Below, piece after piece: positions 12,301 through 25,429 of a DNA stretch of 64,000 bases; position 1 is the stretch's first letter; each line of letters starts with the position of its first letter. Under the pieces are notes generated by a model, which did no database searches, was not told the DNA's origin, and saw only the letters and a list, made by a program, of their open reading frames with translations. A program made the translations under genes and the position numbers. The DNA comes from Rosellinia necatrix (taxonomy: Eukaryota > Ascomycota > Sordariomycetes > Xylariales > Xylariaceae), in NCBI GenBank assembly GCA_021209875.1, contig JAGYVD010000001.1, positions 1,054,001 through 1,118,000 on the forward strand. Direction: 5' to 3'.

Positions 12301-15300
12301 AATAATTAATTTATATTATATATATGTTTTTAATTATAAAAATAATTATTATTAAAAATGTTAAATTTAATAAAAACTGTTTTATTTTAAAAATAAAAAA
12401 CTAGCTATTAAAATTAAATAAGCCGTAGTAAAAAATTAAATGTTTTAAATTTAATAAATAAATAGCAGCACAAAATAAATAATAAATAAAAGCTTAAAAA
12501 CATATTATATATAGTTTTTAAAAATATAAAAATATTATAAATATTTTTATTTATAGTTTAATTAGCTAGACTAATAAATATAAATTAAAAATAAATATGC
12601 TAATAAAACAGATTTTAAGCTAAAATTAACTTTTTAAATATAATAGTAAAACTTATTATTTTAAATATAATTTTAAGTTAAAATAGCTTTAATAAAAAGC
12701 TTTAAAAATAAAATAATTATAATATATAAAAAATAATTATTTATAACGTTTTAAAATCGCTATAAATTTTATAATAATAAAATATTAATTATTAAACAAG
12801 CTAGTAAAAATTAATTTTAGCTAGTTAAACAAATAATAAAAATTAAAAAAACTTAAATAAAATATAAATATATATATAAAATATTTTTATTTATAAACAG
12901 ATTAAGCTGTAGAACTAAATATAAAAATTAAATAAAAAGCTAAAAATAATATAAAAACTTAAGATTTATTATAATAATATTTATAAAAATTAATTTATTA
13001 AAAATTATATTTAAAATATTTTTATAAAAATATTTTTTAAAATTAATAAAAACTTTATATTTTAAAAATTATAAATATAAAATATTATATATTATATTTA
13101 TAGTTATAATATAATAATATAAAACTAATTAATTAAAAACTAGTTTAAAAATTAAATATATTAAAATAATTTTATTAAAAACTTTTTATAAAATAAAAAA
13201 GTTTAAAAATTATTTTTTAAACAATTCTTTAAAGAAAATATATATAAAAAATATTTATTATATAAAAAAAATAATTATAAAAACAGTTTTAATAAAAAAT
13301 AAAAATAAATTATTATTATTTAAATAAATATTTATATATAAGTTTAATAAAAATTTTTTTAAAAGTTTATAAAATAAAATAAATTATATAAAAAATTTAT
13401 AAATAATAAATATATTTTAATTAATATATATTATAATATTTATAATAAATTTTTTAAGTAATAATAATAATTAATATATATTTTAATTTAAAATTAAATA
13501 GTTTAATATAATATTAATATTTTTAAATATTTTAAAAATAATAAACTTTTATTATATATTTAATATTAAATAGCTTTAAACAGCAGAAAAAACTATATTA
13601 TTAAATAAAATTTTATATAAGTTATAAAACTTTTTATTATTATAATATAAAAAATTTTAAATATTTTAAAACGTTTTAAACTAATTATATTTAATAAAAA
13701 ACTATATTTATTTTATATTTTAAATTATAAAATATTTATTTTATTTTATATAAATAATTTTTAGTTATATATAAAAAAATAATAAAAATTAACTAAAAAA
13801 TTATTAATAAGATTAAAAAGCTTATAAGCTTAAAAATAAAAAATATTTTTTAATTTTTAAAATTAAAATAATTTATAATAATATAAAAAACGTTTATATT
13901 AATATATAATTAATATATTAAAAAATTATAGTTTAATTTAATTTAATTAATAACGTTTAAATTTTAAAAATATTATTTTTATATAAAAAGCTGTTAAAAT
14001 ATATAAAACAAACTTTAAAAAAAAATTAAAACATATTAAAAAAAATCAGCTTAATATTTTATATAATAATTATATTATAATTAAATATAATATTTATAGC
14101 TGTATTATTATTAAAATATTTTATAAATTTAAGCTTAAATTATATAAAAGCAGCTAATTAAATAATTTATTATTTATATTATATAAAGTTTTTAAAATTA
14201 TATATAAAAACAGAAATTTAGCAGCTGAAGTTTTATTAATTATAAAAACATATTATTTATAAATAATATAAAAACTAGGCGTTTTTATATAAATATATTA
14301 TATTTTTATTTAAAAATATAATTTTTAAAAATTATTAAATAAAATATAATTTTAATTTTTATAATAAAAACTAAAATTATTATTATAAGCTATATAGCTA
14401 AAAAATAATAGCTTTAAAACAGTTTGTTAAAAATTTTATTTTAAATTTAAAAAATATAAATTATTTCTTTAAATAATATTTAAATAATTTATTTAATAAT
14501 TAATAAATATAAAAAATTATTATAAAGTTTAAATATATAAATATATAAAATATATAGTTTAAATAAAAATATTAAAAAGTTTATTTATAATAAAATATTT
14601 TTTATTAATTAAATATTAATAAATAGTTTTATAAAAACTTTATATAAATATAATTTAAATATTTTAAAGCTTTATTTAATTTAAATAATTTATATTATAA
14701 TATAAAAAATTAATAAACGGCTGTTTTAAACTTTTAATAATTAATTAAAAAATTAAAATAAAATATTTAAAACTTTTTAATTTTATATATTTTTAAAACG
14801 TTTTTTTAATTTTTTTAAAATTTTTAAACTATTAAACTTTTTAAATATATTAAAAAACGTTTTAAAATTAAATTATAACAAGTTTTTAAATAATGCTTAA
14901 AAATATAAAATATATAATAAAAATAAATAAAAAATATAATAAAATAAAAATAAAAATATAAAAAAATAATAAAAAACAACCGGCTATAAAAATATAAATA
15001 TTAAAAATAATTAAAATATATAAAAATATAAAAATTTATAAAAATAAATGTTTTTAAAGCTATAATATTTTATTTTTTATTAAAATATTAAAATTTAACG
15101 CAGCAAAATTTTAAAGTTTAAAATAATTTATTTTTAAATTAATTAATAATTAATAAAAACTTATAATAATTATTTATAATAATAATAAAAATAAAATAAA
15201 AAATATAAAAAATATTTAATTATTAATTAAATATATAAAAATTAATTTTATATTATTAATTATATATTAATTAATTAATTAAAACATATAAAAAAATATA

Positions 15301-15816
15301 TATTAAAAATATATTTATATTTAAAAATATAATATTAATATTAATTATTATATTTAATAATTTTATAATATAATTTATTTAATTAATTAATTAATATAAT
15401 ATTAATATAGTTTAAATAAAATATTTTTAAATAATATTTTTAGTTTTAAATATAAATAAATAAAATAAAAAATAATATTAGCAGCAGTAGTAACAGCATT
15501 ATTTATTATATAATATTTTAAATTAAAACAGCAGATAAAAATAATATATATAACTATATAAAATTTAATAGCAGCGGTTTAATAATATTAATTATAATAA
15601 AGCTTTAAAAATTTAAAATAATATATTTTTAATATTTAAACTTAAATTTAAATTAAATAAGCTTAATAAAAATAAATTTAAAAAAACGTTATTAAAATAA
15701 ATTAATATATTTTTTAATTTTAAATATTATATTTAAATAAATTATAAATAAATAAAAAAATATTAAAAATATTATTTATAGTAATATAAACAGTAGAAAT
15801 AATAAAAATAATAAAA

Positions 15817-15952
15817 ACAGCTTTAATAATAATAGTAATAATAAAAGCAGCAGCAGTAGTAATAAAAATAATAGCAGCAGCAAAAATAGCAGCAGTAATA
15901 AAAATAGTAGTAGTAGCAGCAGTAGTAGTAGCAGCAGCAGCATAAATATAAG
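15817..15952. repeat. Decayed AGC/AGT/AAT trinucleotide tract, copy A
   Basis: Runs of AGC, AGT and AAT triplets such as GCAGCAGCAG and TAGTAGTAGCAGC, all reachable from an original (CAG)n by C-to-T and G-to-A changes. The homologous tract in copy B is at 31763-31880. Confidence 0.75.
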
Positions 15953-16596
15953 CTTAGTAGTAATAAAAATAATTTTAATAATTATTTATAATAATTATTA
16001 ATAATTTAAATATATATTAATAAATAAATTATATTAATAATTTATAAATAAAAATAATATAATTAATAAATATAATATAAAACAAATTATAATAATATTT
16101 ATAAATTAATATAATTATAATAAAACTTTAAATTTATAGTTTTAATAAATATAAACAATAGATTTATTAAAAAATAAAAATATATTTTAAAATAATAAAA
16201 AAACTATATTTTATATTAATATATTAAAAATTTAATAAAAATATATAAAGAAAAAATTATATATAGTTTATATATTTAAACTTAAAAAAAAAAAAAAAAA
16301 CATTTAAAAATAAAAACTAAATATTAATTTATATTTAAAAAATATTTTTTAAATATATTAATATAATTAAAAATAAATTATTTATAGCTTTAAAAAAAAC
16401 TACGTTATATAATTTTATTTTGATTTATTATTATATATAAACAAGCTAATTATATTAATAAAATATATATATTATTAAAATATAAACTAATTAATTTATT
16501 AAAAATATTTAAAAAACTAGTTTAAATAAAAAAATCTAAAAAATAATTAAAAAATAAAACAATAAATTAATTTATAAATTAACTAATTTAAAAATA

Positions 16597-16901
16597 TATA
16601 ATAATAAAATAAAACAGCTTAATAATTAACCTAAAATTTTTATTTTAAAAGTTTTTAAACAAAAATATATATATATAAAATATAGTTTTAATAGTATATT
16701 TATAAATATTATATGTTTAAAGCAAAAATAACTTTTAAAATTATTTCTGCTATATAATTAATATATATAAATACCTGCAGCTTATTATATTAAATAAAAG
16801 CTTTTAATAAATTCGATTATTTATATTTAATATTTTTAAAATATTACTATGTTTTTAATAATTAATAAATCTTTTAAAAATTAATCCATACCTCTGTTAA
16901 A
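16597..16901. repeat. Right LTR of copy A
   Basis: Aligns to 9088-9394. Its 5' part is fully converted to A/T, whereas the 3' end keeps CCATACCTCTGTTAAA. The left LTR shows the opposite pattern. Confidence 0.8.
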
Positions 16902-18268
16902 AAGCGTATTTATTTATCTAGTTTATTATTATTAATATATTATTATAAGTTTTTTAGCTTAAAAAATAAAAAGTAGTAGTTTTATAATAAAATTACAAAA
17001 TATTTTTTAAAAAATAAATTAATATTAGCAGTAAACTTAATTTATTATAAAATTAATATGTTTTAATTTTAATTTTTAATATATTAAGCATATAATAATA
17101 TATTTTTAAATATTTTTATATAAGCTTTTTAAAATAACTAGCAATAATTTTTTAATAGTTTTAATTATGTTTTAATATTTTAATATAAAAATATTATAAC
17201 AGTTTTATAATAGCTTTTTATTAAATCGCTTAAGCTTAAAATATATATATAATTTTTAAATCGTAATATTTTATTTTTTTAGTTATTATAAAAGCTTAGT
17301 TTTTAAGTTTTTAATTTATTGCTGTTTTATTTTTTAAAATAATAAATTTATTAATTTATTATATTTTTTTATAATATTAATTAAAACTTATTTAAAAGTT
17401 TTAATGTTATTAAAACTATTATAAACAGTTTATAAGTTTATAATTAGCGGCTTATAATTTTAATAAATTAAGCATAGCTTTTTTATATTCTTATTTTATA
17501 GTTTTATAAACTTAATAAAATAAATAAAAATATTTTGTTTTATTTTTTATTTAAGCTGCCTGTTTTTGCCAACTTTTTGCTATAAACTTTTAGTTATTTA
17601 TAAAAGTTTTAATTTTAAAATATTATTTTAAAAAAATATTTAATGTTTTTAAAATTATTAGTTAATTTATTATATTTTTTAATTAAATTAGTTTTTATAA
17701 AAGTTTAATTTTTATAAGTTTAATATTATTTTTAAACTTTTTAAAAATTAAAATAAAACTTTTCAATAAGTTTTTATTTAGTTTTTATATTTTTATAATT
17801 TAGTTGTTTAAATAATTTATCTGCAAAATTTTAACAGTTTAGCTTATATTTTATTTTAAAATTAAATTTTATTAACATTTATAACTAATTAGCTTATTTA
17901 ATATTTAATTAAAGTTTTATAGCAAAATAGCTCTAGTTTAAATAATTAGTTAAAATTAAAATTTAATGCGAGAAATAAAAAATAATGCTTTTATTATATA
18001 AATACGCAAAAATAACTAATAATTTAATATTAAATATATAATAATAAAGTTTTAGCTTTTATAATTTTTAAAATAATATATTATTAAATATTATTAAAAA
18101 TTATTGTTTTTATAATAAAGTTTAAAACATTTATTTTTAAACAAATAAATAGTTAAAATTTAAAATGCTTTAAAATAAATGTTTTAATAAAAAAGTTTAA
18201 GCTTTTAAAATATTATTACTTTTTTAATATAAAATTAAAAATAAATAACTAAGTTTTTTTTAGCCTGT
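16902..18268. other. Outer-element interior between copies A and B
   Basis: AT-rich, no readable gene. Its last bases CCTGT (18264-18268) are duplicated after copy B, so this stretch was once continuous with 32949 onward. Confidence 0.6.
18264..18268. repeat. Target site duplication CCTGT of copy B, left
   Basis: CCTGT precedes the LTR start at 18269 and recurs directly after the right LTR at 32944-32948. Confidence 0.8.
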
Positions 18269-18575
18269 TATAATAGTAGGGTGGAACGGCTTAGCAATTA
18301 AGCCAGGAATCCCTATTTTAAGGATCTTTTAAGCAGAGGATGCACATATATAAAATGCAGTTCTAATGCCGCATTTACAAGCGTTACGCGTTTAAAGCAA
18401 AAACAACCTTTAAAATTATTTCTGCCATATAATTAATATATATAAATACTTGCAGTTTATTATACTAAATAAAAGCTTTTAGTAAATTTAATTATTTATA
18501 TTAAATATTTTTAAAATATTGTTATATTTTTAATAATTAATAAATTTTTTAAAATCGATTTATATTTTTATTAAA
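18269..18575. repeat. Left LTR of copy B
   Basis: About 307 bp. Nearly identical to the left LTR of copy A over the GC-rich head (GTGGAACGGCTTAGCAATTA), including AAGCAGAGGATGCACATATA. Confidence 0.85.
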
Positions 18576-21500
18576 GTTATAAGCCTAGTTTATTATTAAA
18601 CTAATGTTTTTTTTAAAATAAATAATTTATTTAATTTTAAAATATAAAATTATTTATTTAAATTTTAATACAGCTGTTATTATTTATTTTAATTAAATTT
18701 TTATATTTTAGTTTTAAAGCTTTTAATTCTGCTACAGCTTTTAAAATAAAATAATATATTATTTTTATTTTTGTTATAACAGCTTTAATTATAATAATTA
18801 AAACAAACGTTTTTTAAAAGTTATTTATAATTAAAATCGCTAGTACATCTGTTTAAAATATTATATTTAAATAAAAATATTTAAATATTTATTAATTTTA
18901 ATAATAAAAGCTTAGCATATAATTTAAATTTATTTTTATAGAATTTATATAAAAATTAACAGCAGTATATTTTAAACAAATAAAAAAAAACATAATATAT
19001 AAAAATATATATATAAAAGCTTTATATAAAAATTTTAATTATAAAATTTTTTAATGTTTAATATTTTTAAATTTATTATTTAAAAATTATTATTAAATTT
19101 TTAAATATTTAAACAAAATATTTTATATAGTTTTAAAATAAAGTTTATTTTTAATTGCGTTATATAATTATATATAAATAAATTAATAAAACAGTTAATA
19201 TTATATATATAAAATTATTATAAGCAAAAATATTAAAAATTTTAATTTTATGTTTAAAAATTTAATTTTTGTTTTATATAATATAATTTTGCTTATTTTA
19301 TTTTTTTTATATTATTATTTAATAAAATTTTAAATAATTCTTATAAAAGTTTTTAAAAATAAAATTAAAATAATAATATAATATAAAAATAAAAACAAAT
19401 ATATTAAAAGTAATAATTTTAAAGCTTTTAATATAAATAAAATATATATAGCAAAAAATTTTCTAGCAGTAATAAATATTTATATAATATTTAATTAAAA
19501 GTATGAATAATTTATTATATTAATTAAATATAAACTATAAAAAAATATACTTATTTTAATAAAATATAATAAAATTTTTAATATTATAATTTATAAATAT
19601 AAGCTAAAAAATAAAAAAATAAGTTTAAAATATTTATAAGTTTAATAAATTAATAAATATAAAATAAATCTTTAATTAACATAATAATATATTTAAATAA
19701 TAAAGTTTAAAAACATGTTAAAACAATTTAGCCGGTTAAAAAATTATAAATATTTATATTTAAACAAAACTAAAATATTTATTTCTAGCTTTTTAAAATT
19801 TATAATAAACTTTAGTTTATAATTAATAAAATTAATATATATTAGTTTAATAAAATTTAAACTAATATTATAAAATTAAAAAATTAAAAATAATAGCTTT
19901 ATATATGTTATAAAAACCTATATAATAAAATTACTAATTTTAATTAAAAAATTAATAAAAAAATAATAGTTTAAAGAATATATTAAAACTTAATAATAAA
20001 AATTAAACTATTTTAATTTTAATATAACTTTTATAATAATTAATTTAACTTTATTAAAAAAATTGCTAATAATTTAAAAATGTTTTTATAATTAAATTTA
20101 AAAATATATTTTAGCAGATAATATATTAATTAATAATTATAAAACATTATATTTAATTAATAATAAAAACTATTAAAACTTAAATTTTTATTTTAATTAA
20201 AAATAAAAATATTATTTATATAAATATTTTATAGTTTTTATTTTAAATAAAAACAGAAAAATTATTTAAAAATATTATTTAGCATTAAAAAACTTATTAA
20301 TAAATATAATATTTATTAATATTATATTAATAAAAAGTTTTATATAAATATTGTTTTAAAAGCTTGTTTAATTAAAAAAAATCTAATATTATAGTTTTAA
20401 TTATTTATTACGTTTTAAAATATAAAAATAATATTTTAATAATTTAATTTATTAAATATTATAACTTAGTTTTTTAAATATAAACTTAATTTTTAATATT
20501 TAAACAAAAACTTTATATTAAATATAAACAAAATATTATAAATAATTTTTAAAATATTATTAAATTAATTATATTTAATTAATTTTAATATATTTTAGCT
20601 TATAAATTATTTTAAAATTTTTTAAACTAAAAAACTTTAAAGCTTTTTAGTATTAATAATTAAAACATTTAAAAGCTATACTTTATAAATATTAATATAT
20701 ATAGCTAAAAACGTGCAGATTAATAAAATCTTATATATTAAATATAAAATATATATTATTATATATATAACGTAATAAATATTTAAACAATTTTAAATAA
20801 AAAACTGTTTAACTTTTTAAAAGCTGTATTAAAATCTGTTTAATTATTTAATAAAATATAATAAATTAAAATAAATTTTAATAATTAAAAATAAATATAT
20901 TAAGTTAATTTATATATATTTTTAATAAATAAAACTATTATATAAGTTTTTTAAAAATTAAACAATTTATATATTAAATAAAAAACGTTATAAGCTTATA
21001 GTTTATATTATCAAAAATAATTTAAATGTTTTTATAATAGCTTAAAAAATAAAATTTAATATAAGCTCTGGTTAAAAATAAAAATTAATAATAAGCTTTT
21101 TTTATTTTATATTAAAAAGCTTATTAAAAATATTAAATAAACTAGCAAAAAATAATTAATAAAATAAATAAACTGTTTAATAAAGCCGGCTTATTATTAA
21201 AACTATAGCTAAAAACAGTTTAAACAGCTGCCTAGCTATATAATTAAAGTTTTTAAAACTTAAAATTTTTACGCTTTTATTATATATTTAAACGTTAATT
21301 AATATAATATTATTAATAATATTATTTAGTTTAAACAAAAACGTTAATAAGCAATTTATAATTAAATTAAAATAAAATATATATATATAAATATTATATA
21401 TATTTAATAAAAAAAACTTGCTGTTAAAAAGCAGCAAATATATAAAATTAAACTTTAAACTTATATTAAATATTAAATTAAATATAAAGCAATTAATTTA

Positions 21501-24500
21501 TATTATATATAAGTTTTTAATTATAAAAATAATTATTATTAAAAATATTAAATTTTATAAAAAGCTGTTTTATTTTAAAAAGCAGAAAAAACTAACTATT
21601 AAAATTAAATAAACAGCAATAAAAAACTAAAAGTTTTAAATTTAATAAATAAATAAAAATATAAAATAAATAATAAATAAAAGCTTAAAAATATATTATA
21701 TATAGTTTTTAAAAATATAAAAAATATTATAAATATTTTTATTTATAGCCTGGTTAATTAAATTAATAAATATAAACTAAAAGTAAATGTGCTAATAAAA
21801 CAGATTTTAAGCTAAAAACTAGCTTTTTAAATATAGCAGCAAAAATTTATTATTTTAAATATAATTTTAAACTAAAAATAGCTTTAATAAAAGCTTTAAA
21901 AATAAAGCAATTATAACATATAAAAACAGTTATTTATAACGTTTTAAAAACGTTATAAATTTTATAATAATAAAATAATAATTATTAAACAAGCTAGCAA
22001 AAATTAACTTTAATTAGCTAAATAAATAATAAAAGCTAAAAAAACTTAAATAAAATATAAATATATATATTAAATATTTTTATTTATAAATAAATTAAGC
22101 TATAAAATTAAATATAAAAATTAAATAAAAAGCTAGAAAATAATATAAAAGCTTAATATTTATTATAATAATATATATAAAGCTAGAAATTAATTTATTA
22201 AAAATTATATTTAAAACATTTTTATAAAAATATTTTTTTAAAATAAATAAAAACTTTATATTTTAAAAATTATAAGTATAAAATATTATATATTATATTT
22301 ACAGCTATAATATAATAATATAAAACTAATTAATTAAAAGCTAGTTTAAAAAAATAAATATATTAAAATAATTTTATAAAAAAATTTTTATAAAATAAAA
22401 AGTTTAAAATTATTTTTAAAATAATTTTTAAAAAAAAATATATAAAAATACTTGCTATATAAAAAAAAAATTATAAAAATAGTTTTAATAAAAAATAAAA
22501 AATAAATTATTATTATTTAAATAAATATTTATATATAAGTTTAATAAAAATTTTTTTAAAAGTTTATAAAATAAAACTAATTATATAAAAAATTTATAAA
22601 TAATAAATATGTTTTAATTAATATATATTATAACGTTTATAATAAATTTTTTTAAATAATAATAATAATTAATATATATTTTAATTTAAAAATTAAATAG
22701 TTTAATATAATATTAATATTTTTAAATATTTTAAAAATAATAAGCTTTTATTATATATTTAATATTAAACAGCTTTAAAAAAAAAAAGCTATATTATTAA
22801 ATAAAACTTTATATAAGCTATAAAACTTTTTATTATTATAATATAAAATTTTTTAATATTTTAAAACGTTTTAAGCTAATTATATTTAATAAAAAACTAT
22901 ATTTATTTTATATTTTAAATTATAAAATTTTTATTTTGTTTTATATAAACAATTTTTAGTTATATATAAAAAATAATAAAAATTAGCTAAAAAATTATTA
23001 ATAAAATTAAAAAGTTTATAAGCTTAAAAATAAAAAATATTATTTAATTTTTAAAAATTAAAATAATTTATAACTATATAAAAAAACAATTATATTAATA
23101 TATAATTAATATATTAAAAAATCGCAGCTTAATTTAATTTAATTAATAATATTTAAATTTTAAAATATTATTTTTATATAAAAGCTGCTAAAATATATAA
23201 AGCAAGCTTTAAAAAAAATTAAAAATATTAAAAAAATTAGCTTAATATTTTATATAATAATTATATTATAATAAAATATAACGTTTATAGTTATATTATT
23301 ATTAAAATATTTTATAAATTTAAGCTTAAATTATATAAAAATAACTAATTAAATAATTTATTATTTATATTATATAAAATTTTTAAAATTATGTATAAAA
23401 ACAGAAATTTAATAATTTAAGCTTTATTAATTATAAAAACGTGTTATTTATAAATAATATAAAAACTAAAGTTATTACTATAAACTATATAATTAAAAAA
23501 TAATAGCTTGAAAACAGTTTTTAAAAATTTTATTTTAAACTTAAAAAATATAAATAATTTATTTAAATAATATTTAAATAATTTATTAAATAATTAATAA
23601 ATATAAAAAATTATTATAAAGTTTATATATATAAATATATAAAATATATAGCTAAAATAAAAATATTAAAAAGCTTGTTTATAATAAAATATTTTTTATT
23701 AATTAAATATTAATAAATAACTTTATAAAAACTTTATATAAATATAATTTAAATATTTTAAAGTTTTATTTAATTTAAATAATTTATATTATAATATAAA
23801 AAATTAATAATTTATTAGCTTAAACTTTTAATAATTAATTAAAAAATTAAAAAATAAAATTTTTAAAACTTTTTAGTTTTATATACTTTTAAAAACGTAT
23901 TTTTTATTTTTAATTTTTTTAAAGTTTTTAAATTATTAAACTTTTTAAATATATTAAAAAACGTGTTAAAATTAAATTATAATAAACTTTTAAGCAGCGT
24001 TTAAAAATATAAATTATATAACAAAAATAAATAAAAAACTATAATAAAATAAAAATAAAAAATATAAAAAAATAATAAATAAAAAATAACTAGCTATAAA
24101 AATATAAATATTAAAAACAGCTAAAATATATAAAAATATAAAAATATATAAAATAAACGTTTTTAAAGCTACAGCATTTTATTTTTTATTAAATATCGAA
24201 AATTTAATATAATAAAATTTAAAAGTTTAAAATAATTTATTTTTAAATTAATTAATAATTAATAAAAGCTTATAATAATTATTTATAATAATATTAAAAA
24301 TAAAATAAAAAATATAAAAAACGTTTAATTATTAATTAAATATATAAAAGCTAATTTTATATTATTAATTATATATTAATTAATTAATTAAAACATATAA
24401 AAAAAATATAAATTAAAAATATATTTATATTTAAAAATATAACGTTAATATTAGCTATTATATTTAATAATTTTATAATATAATTTATTTAATTAATTAA

Positions 24501-24857
24501 TTAATATAAAATTAATATAGTTTAAATAAAATATTTTTAAATAATATTTATTAGTTTTAAATATAAATAAATAAAATAAAAACAGCGTTAATAATAGTAG
24601 CAGCAGCATTATTTATTATATAATATTTTAAATTAAAAACAACAGGCAAAAATAATATATATAATTATATAAAGTTTAGCAGCAGCAGTTTAATAATATT
24701 AATTATAATAAAATTTTAAAAACTTAAAATAATATATTTTTAATATTTAAACTTAAATTTAAATTAAATAAATTTAATAAAAATAAATTTAAAAAAAACG
24801 TTATTAAAATAAATTAATATATTTTTTAATTTTAAATATTATATTTAAATAAATTAT

Positions 24858-25110
24858 TGTTGCACCAGTCACAAATAAGAAGTCAAGGCTCCAGCAATAA
24901 GTGATGTATTGTACGAAAAATCTACAGATGAAAAAAGGAAAGAGTAAGTGGGAGGAATTAGCCCACTAGAATTCTGGCTAAGTGCAGGTGTGGGGTGGGT
25001 CCAGTCTGTGCGCTACAGCTGGTCTGTGCGCACCAGTTGGCAACAGGTGTACGGATGTCCTGCGCGTGCCACGCACGCTACAGGAAGGACCAGACCAGCC
25101 ATCCGTAACT
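24858..25110 (-). repeat. 3' LTR of the chromovirus
   Basis: 253 bp, plus-strand start TGTTGCACCAGTCAC and end CCATCCGTAACT. Not AT-shifted, unlike every other LTR in the block. Confidence 0.93.
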
Positions 25111-25121
25111 ACCCCCCCCCT
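25111..25121 (-). other. Polypurine tract of the chromovirus
   Basis: On the minus strand a run of T and A is followed by nine G immediately before the 3' LTR start (T)AGTTACGG. This is the expected place and composition of the plus-strand primer for reverse transcription, and it confirms the orientation. Confidence 0.75.
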
Positions 25122-25136
25122 AAAAAAAATGGCTTG

Positions 25137-25270
25137 TTTGCAAGACATGTCCGGGTTTCGAACCTGCAACCTTTATGTGGTGTTTTCCAGCGAGAGGAGG
25201 GATCGCCTCGGGTATCCACTTATATAATGCTCTCCGGGCCCTCATACCATTAAGTCATTATACAAGTTTC
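25137..25270 (-). other. tRNA-like sequence between chromodomain and polypurine tract
   Basis: The minus strand has TGACTTAATGGTATGAG, resembling a tRNA A box and D arm, and about 100 bases later GCAGGTTCGAAACCCGG, which contains a near-perfect B box (GGTTCGAAACC). The A-to-B spacing exceeds a standard tRNA unless an intron or long variable arm is present. The acceptor ends pair only partly (CTTGT with ACAAG). It may be a captured tRNA-derived piece or chance; it is not a confident tRNA gene. Confidence 0.3.
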
Positions 25271-25429
25271 TCCACATCACGTTACCTCTTCTTATGTCTG
25301 TCTTAGTTTATGCTTGCCTCCGTCTTCGCCTTGTTATACCTTCCCGTACGGCTTTATTATCGTCTTCGTATATTATATCGAACTTGTCTTCCTTCGCGGC
25401 TTATAACCAATTATCCAATCTCATCGGGG

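Larger units (their letters stand above)
9088..16901. mobile_element. 7.8 kb LTR element, copy A (RIP-mutated)
   Basis: LTRs 9088-9394 and 16597-16901 begin TGTGACAGTAGGG (RIP form TATAATAATAAAA) and end near CTCTGTTAAA. The interior is colinear with copy B (18269-32943) once the 6.8 kb insertion in B is removed; for example, 15720-15950 aligns with 24810-24857 followed by 31684-31890. No protein domain is readable. Flanking bases AATAA (9083-9087) and AAGCG (16902-16906) do not match, so no target duplication is seen for this copy. Confidence 0.82.

Noticed and set aside
25111..25150. TGG after the left LTR read as a plus-strand primer binding site
   Set aside because: All protein domains run on the minus strand, so this side is the 3' end and the G/C run is the polypurine tract.
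24948..25253. 101-codon plus-strand open frame across the LTR of the chromovirus
   Set aside because: Runs through the LTR, polypurine tract and tRNA-like segment; the element's coding strand is minus.
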